DNA from: an uncultured Armatimonadota bacterium
GTDB lineage: Bacteria > Armatimonadota > Armatimonadia > Armatimonadales > Armatimonadaceae
NCBI GenBank assembly: GCA_903924445.1
Contig: CAIYBQ010000277.1
Location: 1 to 14,825, forward strand
Direction: 5' to 3'
DNA: 14,825 bases
The notes below the pieces were generated by a model. The model saw only the letters and a list, made by a program, of their open reading frames with translations. It was not told the origin of the DNA and did no database searches. How positions within the stretch are numbered: position 1 is the first letter of the stretch; every line of letters begins with the position of its first letter. Made by a program: the position numbers and the translations under genes. This document shows positions 8,204 to 14,632 of this stretch, piece by piece.

Positions 8204-9123
8204 TGTATGCTGCTATTTTCCCAGGCCAAGGATCACAGGCACCCGGGATGGGCCTCTCACTTTACGAGACCAGCGCTGATGCCAAAGCTGTTCTCGACAG
8301 GTGTGAAGCTGCCTTTGGCGGCGGATTACTTGATGTCTGTTTTCACGGTTCGGCTGATGATCTGAAGGACACGGCGATTGCGCAGCCAGCACTGTTTGCT
8401 GTCTCTGTCGCGTCATTCACGGTTGCAGCTGCACGTGGCTACGCTGCCGATATGGTCGCCGGGCACTCTGTCGGAGAATATGCGGCGCTGTGTGTGGCAG
8501 GCGTTTTTGATATTGAAACAGGACTTGGGCTAGTCAAGGCGAGGGGGCGCGCGATGGCCACCGCTGCAGCCGCTAATCCCGGTGGCATGGCTGCGGTTCT
8601 TGGCTTGGATGCCTCTGTAATCGCAAAGTGCTGTCTTGAGTCAGGACTTGCTGTCGTGCCTGCGAATGACAACTGCCCAGGGCAAGTGGTTATTTCTGGC
8701 GTTGCTGATGCCCTTGATGCTATTACGCAGCCGCTTAAAGACTTGGGCGCGAAAAAGGTTATCCGTCTAGCGGTGAGTGGAGGGTTTCACTCTCCGTTGA
8801 TGCAAAGCGCCGCAGCTGAAATGGCTGGCTTGCTCCAGGGAATCACGTTCTCTGCCCCGGTTATTCAGGTAGTCGCAAATGTAACCGCTGATTGGATTTC
8901 TGATCCGGATGCCATCAAGGCTGCGTTGGTCGAGCAGGTCGCAGGGCCGGTACGTTGGACGGAGACGCTGCAGCGACTCGATCAGGCCGGCGTTGATGCC
9001 TATACCGAGTTTGGTTCTGGTACTGTCCTTGCTGGACTTGTCAAGCGGACATTGTCTGGTGCAAGCGTGATGAGCGTGGGGGACCAAGCCACTCTGGATG
9101 CTCTCATTGGGGGGACAAGATGA
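8203..9123 (+). CDS. fabD: Malonyl-CoA:ACP transacylase (FabD)
   Basis: The protein has 306 residues from the ATG at 8203, which overlaps the fabH TGA by one base and has a GGGGGCAGG stretch about 10-18 bases upstream. An in-frame ATG at 8161 would add 14 non-family residues, so I rejected it. FabD loads malonyl groups from CoA onto ACP. Key features are PGQGSQ (residues 7-12), the nucleophile elbow GHSVGEYAAL with Ser89, and GGFHSPLM with His196, the catalytic pair of the family. It is coupled to fabG through an ATGA overlap at 9120-9123. Intact. Confidence 0.97.
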   Translation: MYAAIFPGQGSQAPGMGLSLYETSADAKAVLDRCEAAFGGGLLDVCFHGSADDLKDTAIAQPALFAVSVASFTVAAARGYAADMVAGHSVGEYAALCVAGVFDIETGLGLVKARGRAMATAAAANPGGMAAVLGLDASVIAKCCLESGLAVVPANDNCPGQVVISGVADALDAITQPLKDLGAKKVIRLAVSGGFHSPLMQSAAAEMAGLLQGITFSAPVIQVVANVTADWISDPDAIKAALVEQVAGPVRWTETLQRLDQAGVDAYTEFGSGTVLAGLVKRTLSGASVMSVGDQATLDALIGGTR

Positions 9124-9880
9124 GTAACAATGCGTTGACGGGACGAGTAGCTGTGGTCACTGGTGCTGGCCGCGGTGGCCGTGGAATTGGCCGTGGCATT
9201 GCCGTTGCACTTGCAGCCGCAGGTGCTGATGTTGTCATCACTGCACGTACCAACATCTCCGATGCCGAAGCCGTAGCCGCTGAATGCATTGCACTTGGCG
9301 TCAAGGCAATGGCCGTTGTAGCTGACATCGTTGATGAAGCAAGTGTTGAAGCCCTTTTCAAGACGACCATGGAATCGTTTGGTCGTGTTGACATTCTTGT
9401 GAACAATGCTGGGATCACGCGGGATACATTGTTACTGCGAATGTCTGTCGATCAGTGGGACAGCGTCATTGATGCAAACCTTAAGGGGGCGTTCCTCTGT
9501 TCACGTGCAGCAAGTAAGATAATGCTACGCCAGAAGAGTGGACGTATAGTAAATATTGCATGGTGAATGGTCTCCGCGGTAGCGCAGGGCAAACCAACTA
9601 TTCCGCAAGTAAAGCGGGCTTGATTGGTTTCTCTCGCTCACTTGCGAAAGAACTGGCATCACGTGGCATCACTGTCAACGTGGTTGCGCCAGGGTTTATC
9701 GATACGCAGATGACGGATGCCTTTGAGGGAGATGCTCGTGAGCAGCTGCTCAAAATGATTCCACTAGGGCGGTTTGGTCAATCAGAAGATGTCGGTGCGG
9801 CAGTGGCGTTTCTTGCGTCAAATGGTGCATCGTATATTACGGGTCAGGTCCTCACCGTTGATGGTGGGTTAACAGTCTGA
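9120..9880 (+). pseudogene. fabG: 3-oxoacyl-ACP reductase fabG, interrupted by a one-base frameshift
   Basis: Two overlapping frames together make one FabG. The first (9120-9566) gives the NAD(P)-binding half: VAVVTGAGRGGRGIGRGIA from residue 10, DILVNNAGITRDTLLLRM, and GRIVNIA followed by W and a TGA stop. The second frame (from about 9560, ending 9880) resumes at VNGLRGSAGQTNYSASKAG and runs to the normal C-terminus GQVLTVDGG. The YxxxK catalytic pair is present (Tyr codon 9599-9601, Lys codon 9611-9613). Adding one base after T9561 turns TGG TGA into TCG GTG and restores IASVNG, the family's usual form, in which that Ser is the catalytic serine (Ser138 in E. coli). So one base seems to be missing at the catalytic serine codon. 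FabG is normally essential, so a sequence error is the first suspect. Other explanations are a real mutation compensated by another reductase, or recoding. The start overlaps the fabD stop. A three-residue GRG duplication is also seen in the cofactor loop. Confidence 0.88.
9168..9185 (+). repeat. Nine-base tandem duplication in the fabG cofactor loop
   Basis: Two imperfect nine-base units (GGCCGCGGT and GGCCGTGGA) encode Gly-Arg-Gly twice at FabG residues 17-22. They extend the usual TGxxxGxG dinucleotide-binding loop by three residues. A third GGCCGTGG follows at 9189. The duplication keeps frame. Confidence 0.6.
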
Positions 9881-9905
9881 TTCGGATTAGGGAAGGGATT
9901 TAGCT

Positions 9906-10136
9906 ATGTCTACATTCGATCGTGTGAAGAAGGTTGTTGTCGAGAAGTTGGAAGTCAGCGAGGACGAAGTTACGCTTGAAGCTGCTTTCATCGATGATTT
10001 GGGCGCAGATTCGCTCGATATGGTTGAGCTCGTAATGGGCATTGAGACCGAGTTTGGCGTTGACATCCCTGATGAGGATGCCGAGAAAATCGTCAAGGTT
10101 CAGGACGCCGTCTCGTATATCGACTCCAAGTCCTAA
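9906..10136 (+). CDS. acpP: Acyl carrier protein
   Basis: This 76-residue acidic protein is the length of typical bacterial ACPs. The phosphopantetheine attachment site is Ser36 in LGADSLDMVEL, and the helix II/III residues GIETEFGVDIPDEDAEKI match the family closely. ACP carries growing acyl chains between FabD, FabH, FabG and FabF and hands them to PlsX. The ribosome binding site is AAGGGA about seven bases before the ATG. It lies between fabG and fabF in the standard order, 25 bases after fabG. No anomalies. Confidence 0.98.
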   Translation: MSTFDRVKKVVVEKLEVSEDEVTLEAAFIDDLGADSLDMVELVMGIETEFGVDIPDEDAEKIVKVQDAVSYIDSKS

Positions 10137-10148
10137 CTTATCGTCTGG

Positions 10149-10185
10149 CTCCCCTGGTGGCGGACATTAGGCGTTGCCGGGGGAG
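10149..10185 (+). promoter_or_regulatory. Hairpin covering the fabF ribosome binding site
   Basis: CTCCCCTGG (10149-10157) pairs with CCGGGGGAG (10177-10185) over nine positions, one of them T.G, leaving a 19-base loop. The right arm contains GGGGGAG, the apparent ribosome binding site of fabF (ATG at 10195). The fold would therefore hide the site in RNA. It could lower fabF translation relative to the abundant acpP message, or mark a 3' end for acpP. No T-run follows, so termination is less likely. The pairing is seen; the function is inferred. Confidence 0.5.
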
Positions 10186-10194
10186 AAATGAAAA

Positions 10195-11442
10195 ATGCAA
10201 AAAAAGCGTATTGTCGTAACTGGTATCGGCGTCGTCTCACCCGTTGGTGTTGGGAAGACAAATTATTGGAATTCACTTGTTTCCGGAATCTCCGGAGTCG
10301 GGAGAATTACACATTTTGACCCAACAGGCTTTGATGTCCAAATTGCGGCTGAAGTCAAAGGGTTTGATGTAACCAATTGGATCGAGCGCAAAGAGAGTCG
10401 CAGGATGGACCGTTTTGTCCATTTTGGTGTTGCTGCAGCGCTTGATGCGATTGAAGATGCTGGCCTAAAAATTACTACGGCAAACGCTGAGCGGGTTGGT
10501 GTTCTCGTTGGAAGCGGAATCGGTGGATTGCAAACCCTTGAAGATCAAGTCAAGGTGCTTATCCAAAACGGACCTTCCAAGATTTCACCGTTCCTCATTC
10601 CGATGATGATCGCAGATATGGCATCGGGTCATATTTCGATTATCACTGGCGCTAAAGGGCCTAACTCCACCGTTGTCACTGCGTGTGCAACAGGTGCGCA
10701 TGCCTTGGGCGATTCCCTTGAGATCATTCGCCGCGGCGCCGCTGACGTTATGATTTGTGGTGGAACAGAAGCCGCTGTCACGCAGATTGGAGTTGCCGGA
10801 TTTGGCAACATGAAAGCGATGACATCCAAGTACAACGACACCCCAACAAAAGCATCCCGTCCGTTCGAGGCAGGCCGTGACGGTTTTGTCATCGGCGAAG
10901 GTGCTGGTGTTGTCGTTCTCGAAAGTCTTGAACACGCGGAAGCGCGTGGAGCTCACATTTATTGCGAGCTTGGTGGTTACGGTATGTCGGGTGATGCGTA
11001 TCACATGACACAACCTGCCGCCGGTGGAGAGGGTGTTGCGCGTGCGATGGTCGCTGCGCTAAACGATGCGGATGTTCAACCTGAAATGGTTGGTTACATT
11101 AACGCACACGGAACATCCACCCCGCTGAACGACAAAAATGAAACTGCTGCACTGAAGGCAGTCTTTGGTGATCATGCTTACAAGCTTGCTGTTTCCAGTA
11201 CGAAGTCGATGACGGGGCACCTCCTTGGGGGAGCTGGTGGAATTGAAGCAGTGGCTGCGGCACTGGCTATCCACACAGGTGTACTGCCTCCGACCATCAA
11301 CTACGATAACCCGGATCCGGATTGCGATTTGGACTACATCCCGAACGTCGCCCGAACCCAGCAAGTTGAAGTCGCAGTGAGTAATAATTCTGGCTTTGGC
11401 GGACACAATGCCGTCATCGTGATGAAGCGCTATCACGGCTAG
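10195..11442 (+). CDS. fabF: Beta-ketoacyl-ACP synthase II (FabF)
   Basis: This 415-residue protein is of normal KAS II length. It elongates acyl-ACP by decarboxylative condensation with malonyl-ACP. Active-site residues are Cys164 (VTACATGAHA), His305 (NAHGTSTPLND), Lys337 and His342 (STKSMTGHLLGGAGG), all offset by one or two from E. coli FabF numbering. The C-terminal NNSGFGGHNA is the conserved gate loop. The ATG at 10195 is preceded by GGGGGAG; an ATG at 10188 is out of frame. It is the last gene of the fab run, followed by a strong terminator. FabF and FabB cannot be fully separated by motif, but length and context favour FabF. Confidence 0.97.
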   Translation: MQKKRIVVTGIGVVSPVGVGKTNYWNSLVSGISGVGRITHFDPTGFDVQIAAEVKGFDVTNWIERKESRRMDRFVHFGVAAALDAIEDAGLKITTANAERVGVLVGSGIGGLQTLEDQVKVLIQNGPSKISPFLIPMMIADMASGHISIITGAKGPNSTVVTACATGAHALGDSLEIIRRGAADVMICGGTEAAVTQIGVAGFGNMKAMTSKYNDTPTKASRPFEAGRDGFVIGEGAGVVVLESLEHAEARGAHIYCELGGYGMSGDAYHMTQPAAGGEGVARAMVAALNDADVQPEMVGYINAHGTSTPLNDKNETAALKAVFGDHAYKLAVSSTKSMTGHLLGGAGGIEAVAAALAIHTGVLPPTINYDNPDPDCDLDYIPNVARTQQVEVAVSNNSGFGGHNAVIVMKRYHG

Positions 11443-11463
11443 ATTCGATTCAGTTCAAAACGT

Positions 11464-11501
11464 AACACACCCCCTTTGGCGATGCCAAAGGGGGTGTGTT
11501 T
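11464..11501. terminator. Bidirectional intrinsic terminator between convergent fabF and the thioredoxin-like gene
   Basis: A perfect 17-bp stem pairs 11464-11480 with 11484-11500 around a GAT loop (arms AACACACCCCCTTTGGC and its complement). A short T-run follows on the plus strand, and ACGTTTT follows after the stem on the minus strand. A second, weaker hairpin with one mismatch (11502-11509 with 11514-11521) abuts it. The position between two convergent stop codons (11442 and 11523) fits shared termination. Confidence 0.88.
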
Positions 11502-11522
11502 CACAAAGGGCTTCCTCTGTGT

Positions 11523-12020
11523 CTACTTAGCCTTTGCAGCCTTGTCTATCATCTTGGTGAACTCAGCCTCACTCTGTGCACCGACTGCCTGCTGGACCAG
11601 CTTGCCCGTTTTCGAAAACACAAATGTCAACGGAATCGCAACAGAACCACCATCACTGGTAGGCGCCAGCCACTTCAAATAACCAGGATCGAATTCTGAG
11701 CCATCTTTGTTGATGAAGGCAAATTTGGCAACTCCATTTGATTCAAGAAATTTCGCAGCCTTTGCAGAATCGGAACGGTCATCGATTGCAATCGTAATCA
11801 AGTCCGCTCCCTTTTTCTTGGTGGTCGCGACCATGTCCGGAAACTCAGCCTTACAAGGGCCACACCACGTCGCCCAGAAGTTCAGGACGACGACCTTGCC
11901 CTTGTGCTTAGCGAGTTCAGCCTTAATCGATGCTGGTGTCCCAATTCCGAGTGCTGGAGGGGCTGCATGTGCGGTTACAGCCAAAAGCGCCACGATGGAA
12001 GCAGTCAACAATATCTTCAT
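11523..12020 (-). CDS. Exported TlpA-like thioredoxin-fold protein
   Basis: The protein has 165 residues. A signal peptide is clear: MK, a hydrophobic run to about residue 16, and an AHA-A site near 17-20. The mature part has the thioredoxin fold of the TlpA/ResA group, with VVVLNFWATWCGPCKAEFP (CxxC at Cys53 and Cys56), the central DD segment, and a cis-proline candidate at 130 (AIPLTFVF). FVFSKTGKLVQQAVG is the usual last strand pair. It probably reduces disulfides of exported proteins or a partner peroxidase outside the cytoplasm. No electron-donating membrane protein (CcdA/DsbD) is visible in the window. The start overlaps the stop of the upstream peroxiredoxin by three bases, so the two form a coupled operon and this protein is a plausible reductant for its neighbour. 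Confidence 0.93.
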   Translation of the reverse strand: MKILLTASIVALLAVTAHAAPPALGIGTPASIKAELAKHKGKVVVLNFWATWCGPCKAEFPDMVATTKKKGADLITIAIDDRSDSAKAAKFLESNGVAKFAFINKDGSEFDPGYLKWLAPTSDGGSVAIPLTFVFSKTGKLVQQAVGAQSEAEFTKMIDKAAKAK

Positions 12021-12550
12021 TTTTCGTCCTTTTTTGCTCCCAGAAGCTCAAGGATCGCCAGGGAGTCCTCAGCCGCGGTTGCGGGTTTAATCTTGGTATC
12101 TACAGCAACAATTCTACCGTCAGGGTTCACGTAAAAGGTAATCCGTTTTGCAATAGGCTTTGCCGGATCTCCACCATCCCGTAGGACACGGTATGCATTG
12201 ATAACCGCGCCATCGGTGTCCGAAAGCAAGGTGTGCGTAAGGCTTTCCTTGGCGCAAAACTGCCGCTTGGATGCTGTGTCCTGAGCACTGATAGTGACAA
12301 CATTTGCACCGATTGTCTTGATTGCATCCATCGCCTTGGTGTACGAACGGTTCTGCAACGTACACCCGCTGGTCATATCAACCGGGTAGAAAGCAATCAC
12401 CAACCACTTTCCTTTGAAGTCTTTGAGGGAAACCTTACGGTCCGCCTGGTCCAACAACGCAAAGTCAGGAGCGCGTTTTGAAATCAGCTGCACGGGAGTC
12501 GCGGATGGCATCGCTGCCTGGACAGAGTAAACAACAGGGATGATAAGCAT
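12017..12550 (-). CDS. Peroxiredoxin of the BCP/PrxQ type, probably exported
   Basis: The protein has 177 residues from the ATG at 12550; a TTG at 12556 adds two. The N-terminus (MLIIPVVYSVQAAMPSA) resembles a signal peptide that is short and lacks a basic n-region, so the true start may be upstream or non-standard; in-frame codons rich in Arg/Lys exist before it. The catalytic motif PVDMTSGCT fits PxxxTxxC, with the peroxidatic cysteine at 63. The usual PrxQ second cysteine five residues later is replaced by Ser. Cys99 (KRQFCAKES) lies 36 residues downstream, the spacing I recall for PrxQ proteins whose resolving cysteine sits in helix alpha3. It should reduce hydrogen peroxide or organic peroxides. 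It is the first gene of a two-gene operon with the TlpA-like protein, its likely reductant. Confidence 0.88.
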   Translation of the reverse strand: MLIIPVVYSVQAAMPSATPVQLISKRAPDFALLDQADRKVSLKDFKGKWLVIAFYPVDMTSGCTLQNRSYTKAMDAIKTIGANVVTISAQDTASKRQFCAKESLTHTLLSDTDGAVINAYRVLRDGGDPAKPIAKRITFYVNPDGRIVAVDTKIKPATAAEDSLAILELLGAKKDEK

Positions 12551-12641
12551 GGTCAATTTTACCGAATACCTGCGAACTAAGTTCCATTAGGAAAAATGTA
12601 AATAATATACATAAATATCGTGTGATTTATTGAAATAGTTA
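12551..12641. promoter_or_regulatory. AT-rich divergent promoter region with inverted repeats
   Basis: This 91-bp spacer separates the peroxiredoxin operon (minus) from the DUF2089 operon (plus). From about 12590 to 12641 it is much richer in A/T than the rest of the window. It holds ATGTA-N7-TACAT (12596-12612) and, close by, ATAAAT-N8-ATTTAT (12611-12630), either of which could be an operator. No clean -35/-10 pair stands out on either strand, though several TATAAT-like hexamers occur in the AT-rich part. A regulator acting here could control both operons; the DUF2089 protein is a candidate by position only. Confidence 0.45.
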
Positions 12642-13043
12642 ATGATAATGTTGGTTGTGTTAGAATATCTGAAATGTCCTGTGTGTAGCGGTTCACTAGA
12701 TGTCACCGCAGTGGCATGTGCTTGCTGTCAAATCGAGATCAAAGGCTCGTTCCGCCCACATTGGTTGACAGGTTTGGACCGGGAGCAGCTTGACTTTCTA
12801 CTTACATTTGTCCGGTGCCGCGGCGTGATTCGCGACATCGAAGCGCTCCTTGGTATCAGCTATCCAACCGTGAGAAATCGTGTAGATCAGCTGGTGGATG
12901 CTGTCGAGGGGCTTCTTGGCCAAACTGAGACACCTTCGATTCCCATTGATCCACGGATTGCGATCTTGGAGCGATTGGCAAGTGGAGAGATATCTCCCGA
13001 TAGGGCAATGACTTTACTGGATGCATTTTCGACGCATCCCTAA
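12642..13043 (+). CDS. DUF2089-family zinc-ribbon / helix-turn-helix protein
   Basis: The protein has 133 residues. An N-terminal zinc ribbon is formed by Cys12, Cys15, Cys26 and Cys29 (CPVC and CACC). The DUF2089 core follows: REQLDFLLTFVRCRGVIRD (47-65), then a helix-turn-helix with LLGISYPTVRNRVDQLVDAV (69-88). After a short linker, residues 105-129 form a helix-pair motif ending in SPDRAMTLLDAF that recurs at the start of the next protein. This architecture suggests a small DNA-binding regulator, but the family's function is not established to my knowledge. Several in-frame starts are possible (ATG 12642, ATG 12648, TTG 12651, GTG 12657) and none has a clear ribosome binding site, so a leaderless message is possible. 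It is 11 bases upstream of the DUF4097 gene and divergent from the peroxiredoxin operon. Confidence 0.87.
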   Translation: MIMLVVLEYLKCPVCSGSLDVTAVACACCQIEIKGSFRPHWLTGLDREQLDFLLTFVRCRGVIRDIEALLGISYPTVRNRVDQLVDAVEGLLGQTETPSIPIDPRIAILERLASGEISPDRAMTLLDAFSTHP

Positions 13044-13054
13044 TGGAGGAAACC

Positions 13055-14617
13055 ATGGCATCACAAGAACGCTTACTCATTCTAAAAATGCTTCAAGAAG
13101 GCACAATTTCAACGGAGGATGCTCTTAGGCTCTTAGAGGCATCCGCTGCAAATGCAGAACAAGAAACCGTTGCAGAGACGCCACTCGAACAGCCTGCGGA
13201 TGAACCGATTGCACCCCTTGAAGATGTAGACCCAAGCACCTCAACGACCGTGGCGCCAGCTGCAGCTGATCCATTCAATGAACTCGAGGCTGAAGTAATC
13301 GCGCGGGCAAAAGCTAAAATCGCTGCCGCACGAGAAAAGGTTGCTGTCGTTGCGGATCAGCTGGCCGCTGCCGATGAAAAGGTTGCAGATGCGGGTAAGT
13401 CGGGAAGTCCGCTCGATGACCTAGCCGATGCTGTAAAAGCCCTCCCAGGAATGCGCTCTGTCTTCGATGCTCTGAGCGGTTTAGATCCATCCCGGATGGC
13501 ATCCGAAGCAAAACGACATGCCCGGGAAGTCAAACGGCAAACCCGTCGCGTTGCACGATCTGTCACAGATGGGATTGACGAAGTCCTGCGGTCCGATGTC
13601 AACCGGCTGCTGGGAGTGACCGACCCTACCCTGACAGATGCCTATGAAGCAACGCTGGCTGTCACACCCGGCATGGCGCTGCGGGTACGTAACCCGTTTG
13701 GTGACATCGTCATCCAACCGACCGACAACGAACAAGTACGGATTGCCGCGAGTATCAACATTTGGGAAACAGATGCCACACTTGCCGCTAATCTGCTGGA
13801 ATCGCTCTCTGTGTCAGCCGAGGTCGTCGATGATGCGATTGTCGTTGGATGTACGGGACCAGAGCGCTCACGCAAGGTAGGCGTTGATATCGTTATCCTG
13901 ATGCCTAAGACCAGAATCCGAATGACACTGATGTCGCCAACGGGAAAGATTCAGCTCGAAGGAGTGCGAGCAGCTGCATTGGTGGCTGCGACAAACTCGG
14001 GAGACATTCGCTTCAACAGCGTGATTGCAGACACCGTAACCCTTGAGACGACATCCGGTGATGTCAGTCTTCACGGAATCGTGGGGGCGCTGAGTGTGAA
14101 GTCATCCAGCGGTGATGTCAAGCTTGAAAAGACGAATGGATCCAGCGTGAACCTCGTCACAAGTTCAGGTGATGTTCATATCAACTCAGTCGATGCATCT
14201 AATGTTGACCTGAGCTCCTCATCGGGTGATCTCTACATTCTAAAACTGAATGCCCAGTCCCTTACGATGGCATCCGTTTCTGGAGACATCCGCTGTGACT
14301 TAGCTGGTGTGTCCGGGCAAGTCAAGATTGACTCGGCTACCGGGTGGTCCGATGTAACCCTCCATAGCTCTGTCACTCCTGAATCGCTGGTTGTACATTC
14401 GGTTTCGGGAGATTGCACCCTGACAGTCCTAGACGCCATTGGAATACAGGCAAAGGTTGTATCACGGACCGGAAATGTAACGCTGCCGGAAACCTTTACA
14501 CATCAAGTGCAGGGAAACTATGAAGGTACGGTGGGGACGGCACCATTTTCAAATGTTTCTATTGTGACTGTTTCGGGTGATGTCGCGGTCAATGTATCAA
14601 GCGCACCCGATGCGTAG
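13055..14617 (+). CDS. DUF4097 repeat protein, YvlB/LiaX-like
   Basis: The protein has 520 residues from the ATG at 13055, preceded by GGAGG five bases away. An ATG at 13043 overlapping the previous stop would add four residues but would place that ribosome binding site inside the gene. Residues 1-30 are a SHOCT-like helix pair (LQEGTISTEDALRLLEAS) as in the YvlB/LiaX N-terminus. An acidic Pro/Ala/Thr linker (31-75), an Ala/Lys-rich likely coiled coil (76-116) and a basic helix rich in Arg/Lys (150-182) follow. From about 205 the chain is all beta-like, with an SGD or TG turn repeating about every 19 residues, as expected for a DUF4097 beta-helix-like domain. There is no signal peptide or membrane segment. 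LiaX in enterococci takes part in envelope-stress signalling, so a similar role is possible but unproven here. It is likely co-transcribed with the DUF2089 gene and the phosphatase gene. Confidence 0.88.
   Translation: MASQERLLILKMLQEGTISTEDALRLLEASAANAEQETVAETPLEQPADEPIAPLEDVDPSTSTTVAPAAADPFNELEAEVIARAKAKIAAAREKVAVVADQLAAADEKVADAGKSGSPLDDLADAVKALPGMRSVFDALSGLDPSRMASEAKRHAREVKRQTRRVARSVTDGIDEVLRSDVNRLLGVTDPTLTDAYEATLAVTPGMALRVRNPFGDIVIQPTDNEQVRIAASINIWETDATLAANLLESLSVSAEVVDDAIVVGCTGPERSRKVGVDIVILMPKTRIRMTLMSPTGKIQLEGVRAAALVAATNSGDIRFNSVIADTVTLETTSGDVSLHGIVGALSVKSSSGDVKLEKTNGSSVNLVTSSGDVHINSVDASNVDLSSSSGDLYILKLNAQSLTMASVSGDIRCDLAGVSGQVKIDSATGWSDVTLHSSVTPESLVVHSVSGDCTLTVLDAIGIQAKVVSRTGNVTLPETFTHQVQGNYEGTVGTAPFSNVSIVTVSGDVAVNVSSAPDA
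13940..14617 (+). repeat. About 19-residue SGD-turn protein repeats in the DUF4097 domain
   Basis: Turn motifs start at residues 296 (TGK), 315, 334, 352, 371, 390 and 409 (SGD), 429 (TGW), 451 (SGD), 472 (TGN) and 507 (SGD). Spacing is 18-21 residues except for the last gap of 35. The DNA is not repetitive enough to suggest recent expansion, since codons for Ser-Gly-Asp vary between copies. The regular period points to stacked beta-strand rungs. Confidence 0.75.
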
Positions 14618-14632
14618 TGATAGACTTTGGCC

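Noticed and set aside
9545..9570. Programmed ribosomal frameshift site in fabG
   Set aside because: The shift needed is -1, but no X XXY YYZ slippery heptamer or obvious downstream pseudoknot was seen, so recoding is not the leading explanation, though it is kept as an alternative in the fabG finding.
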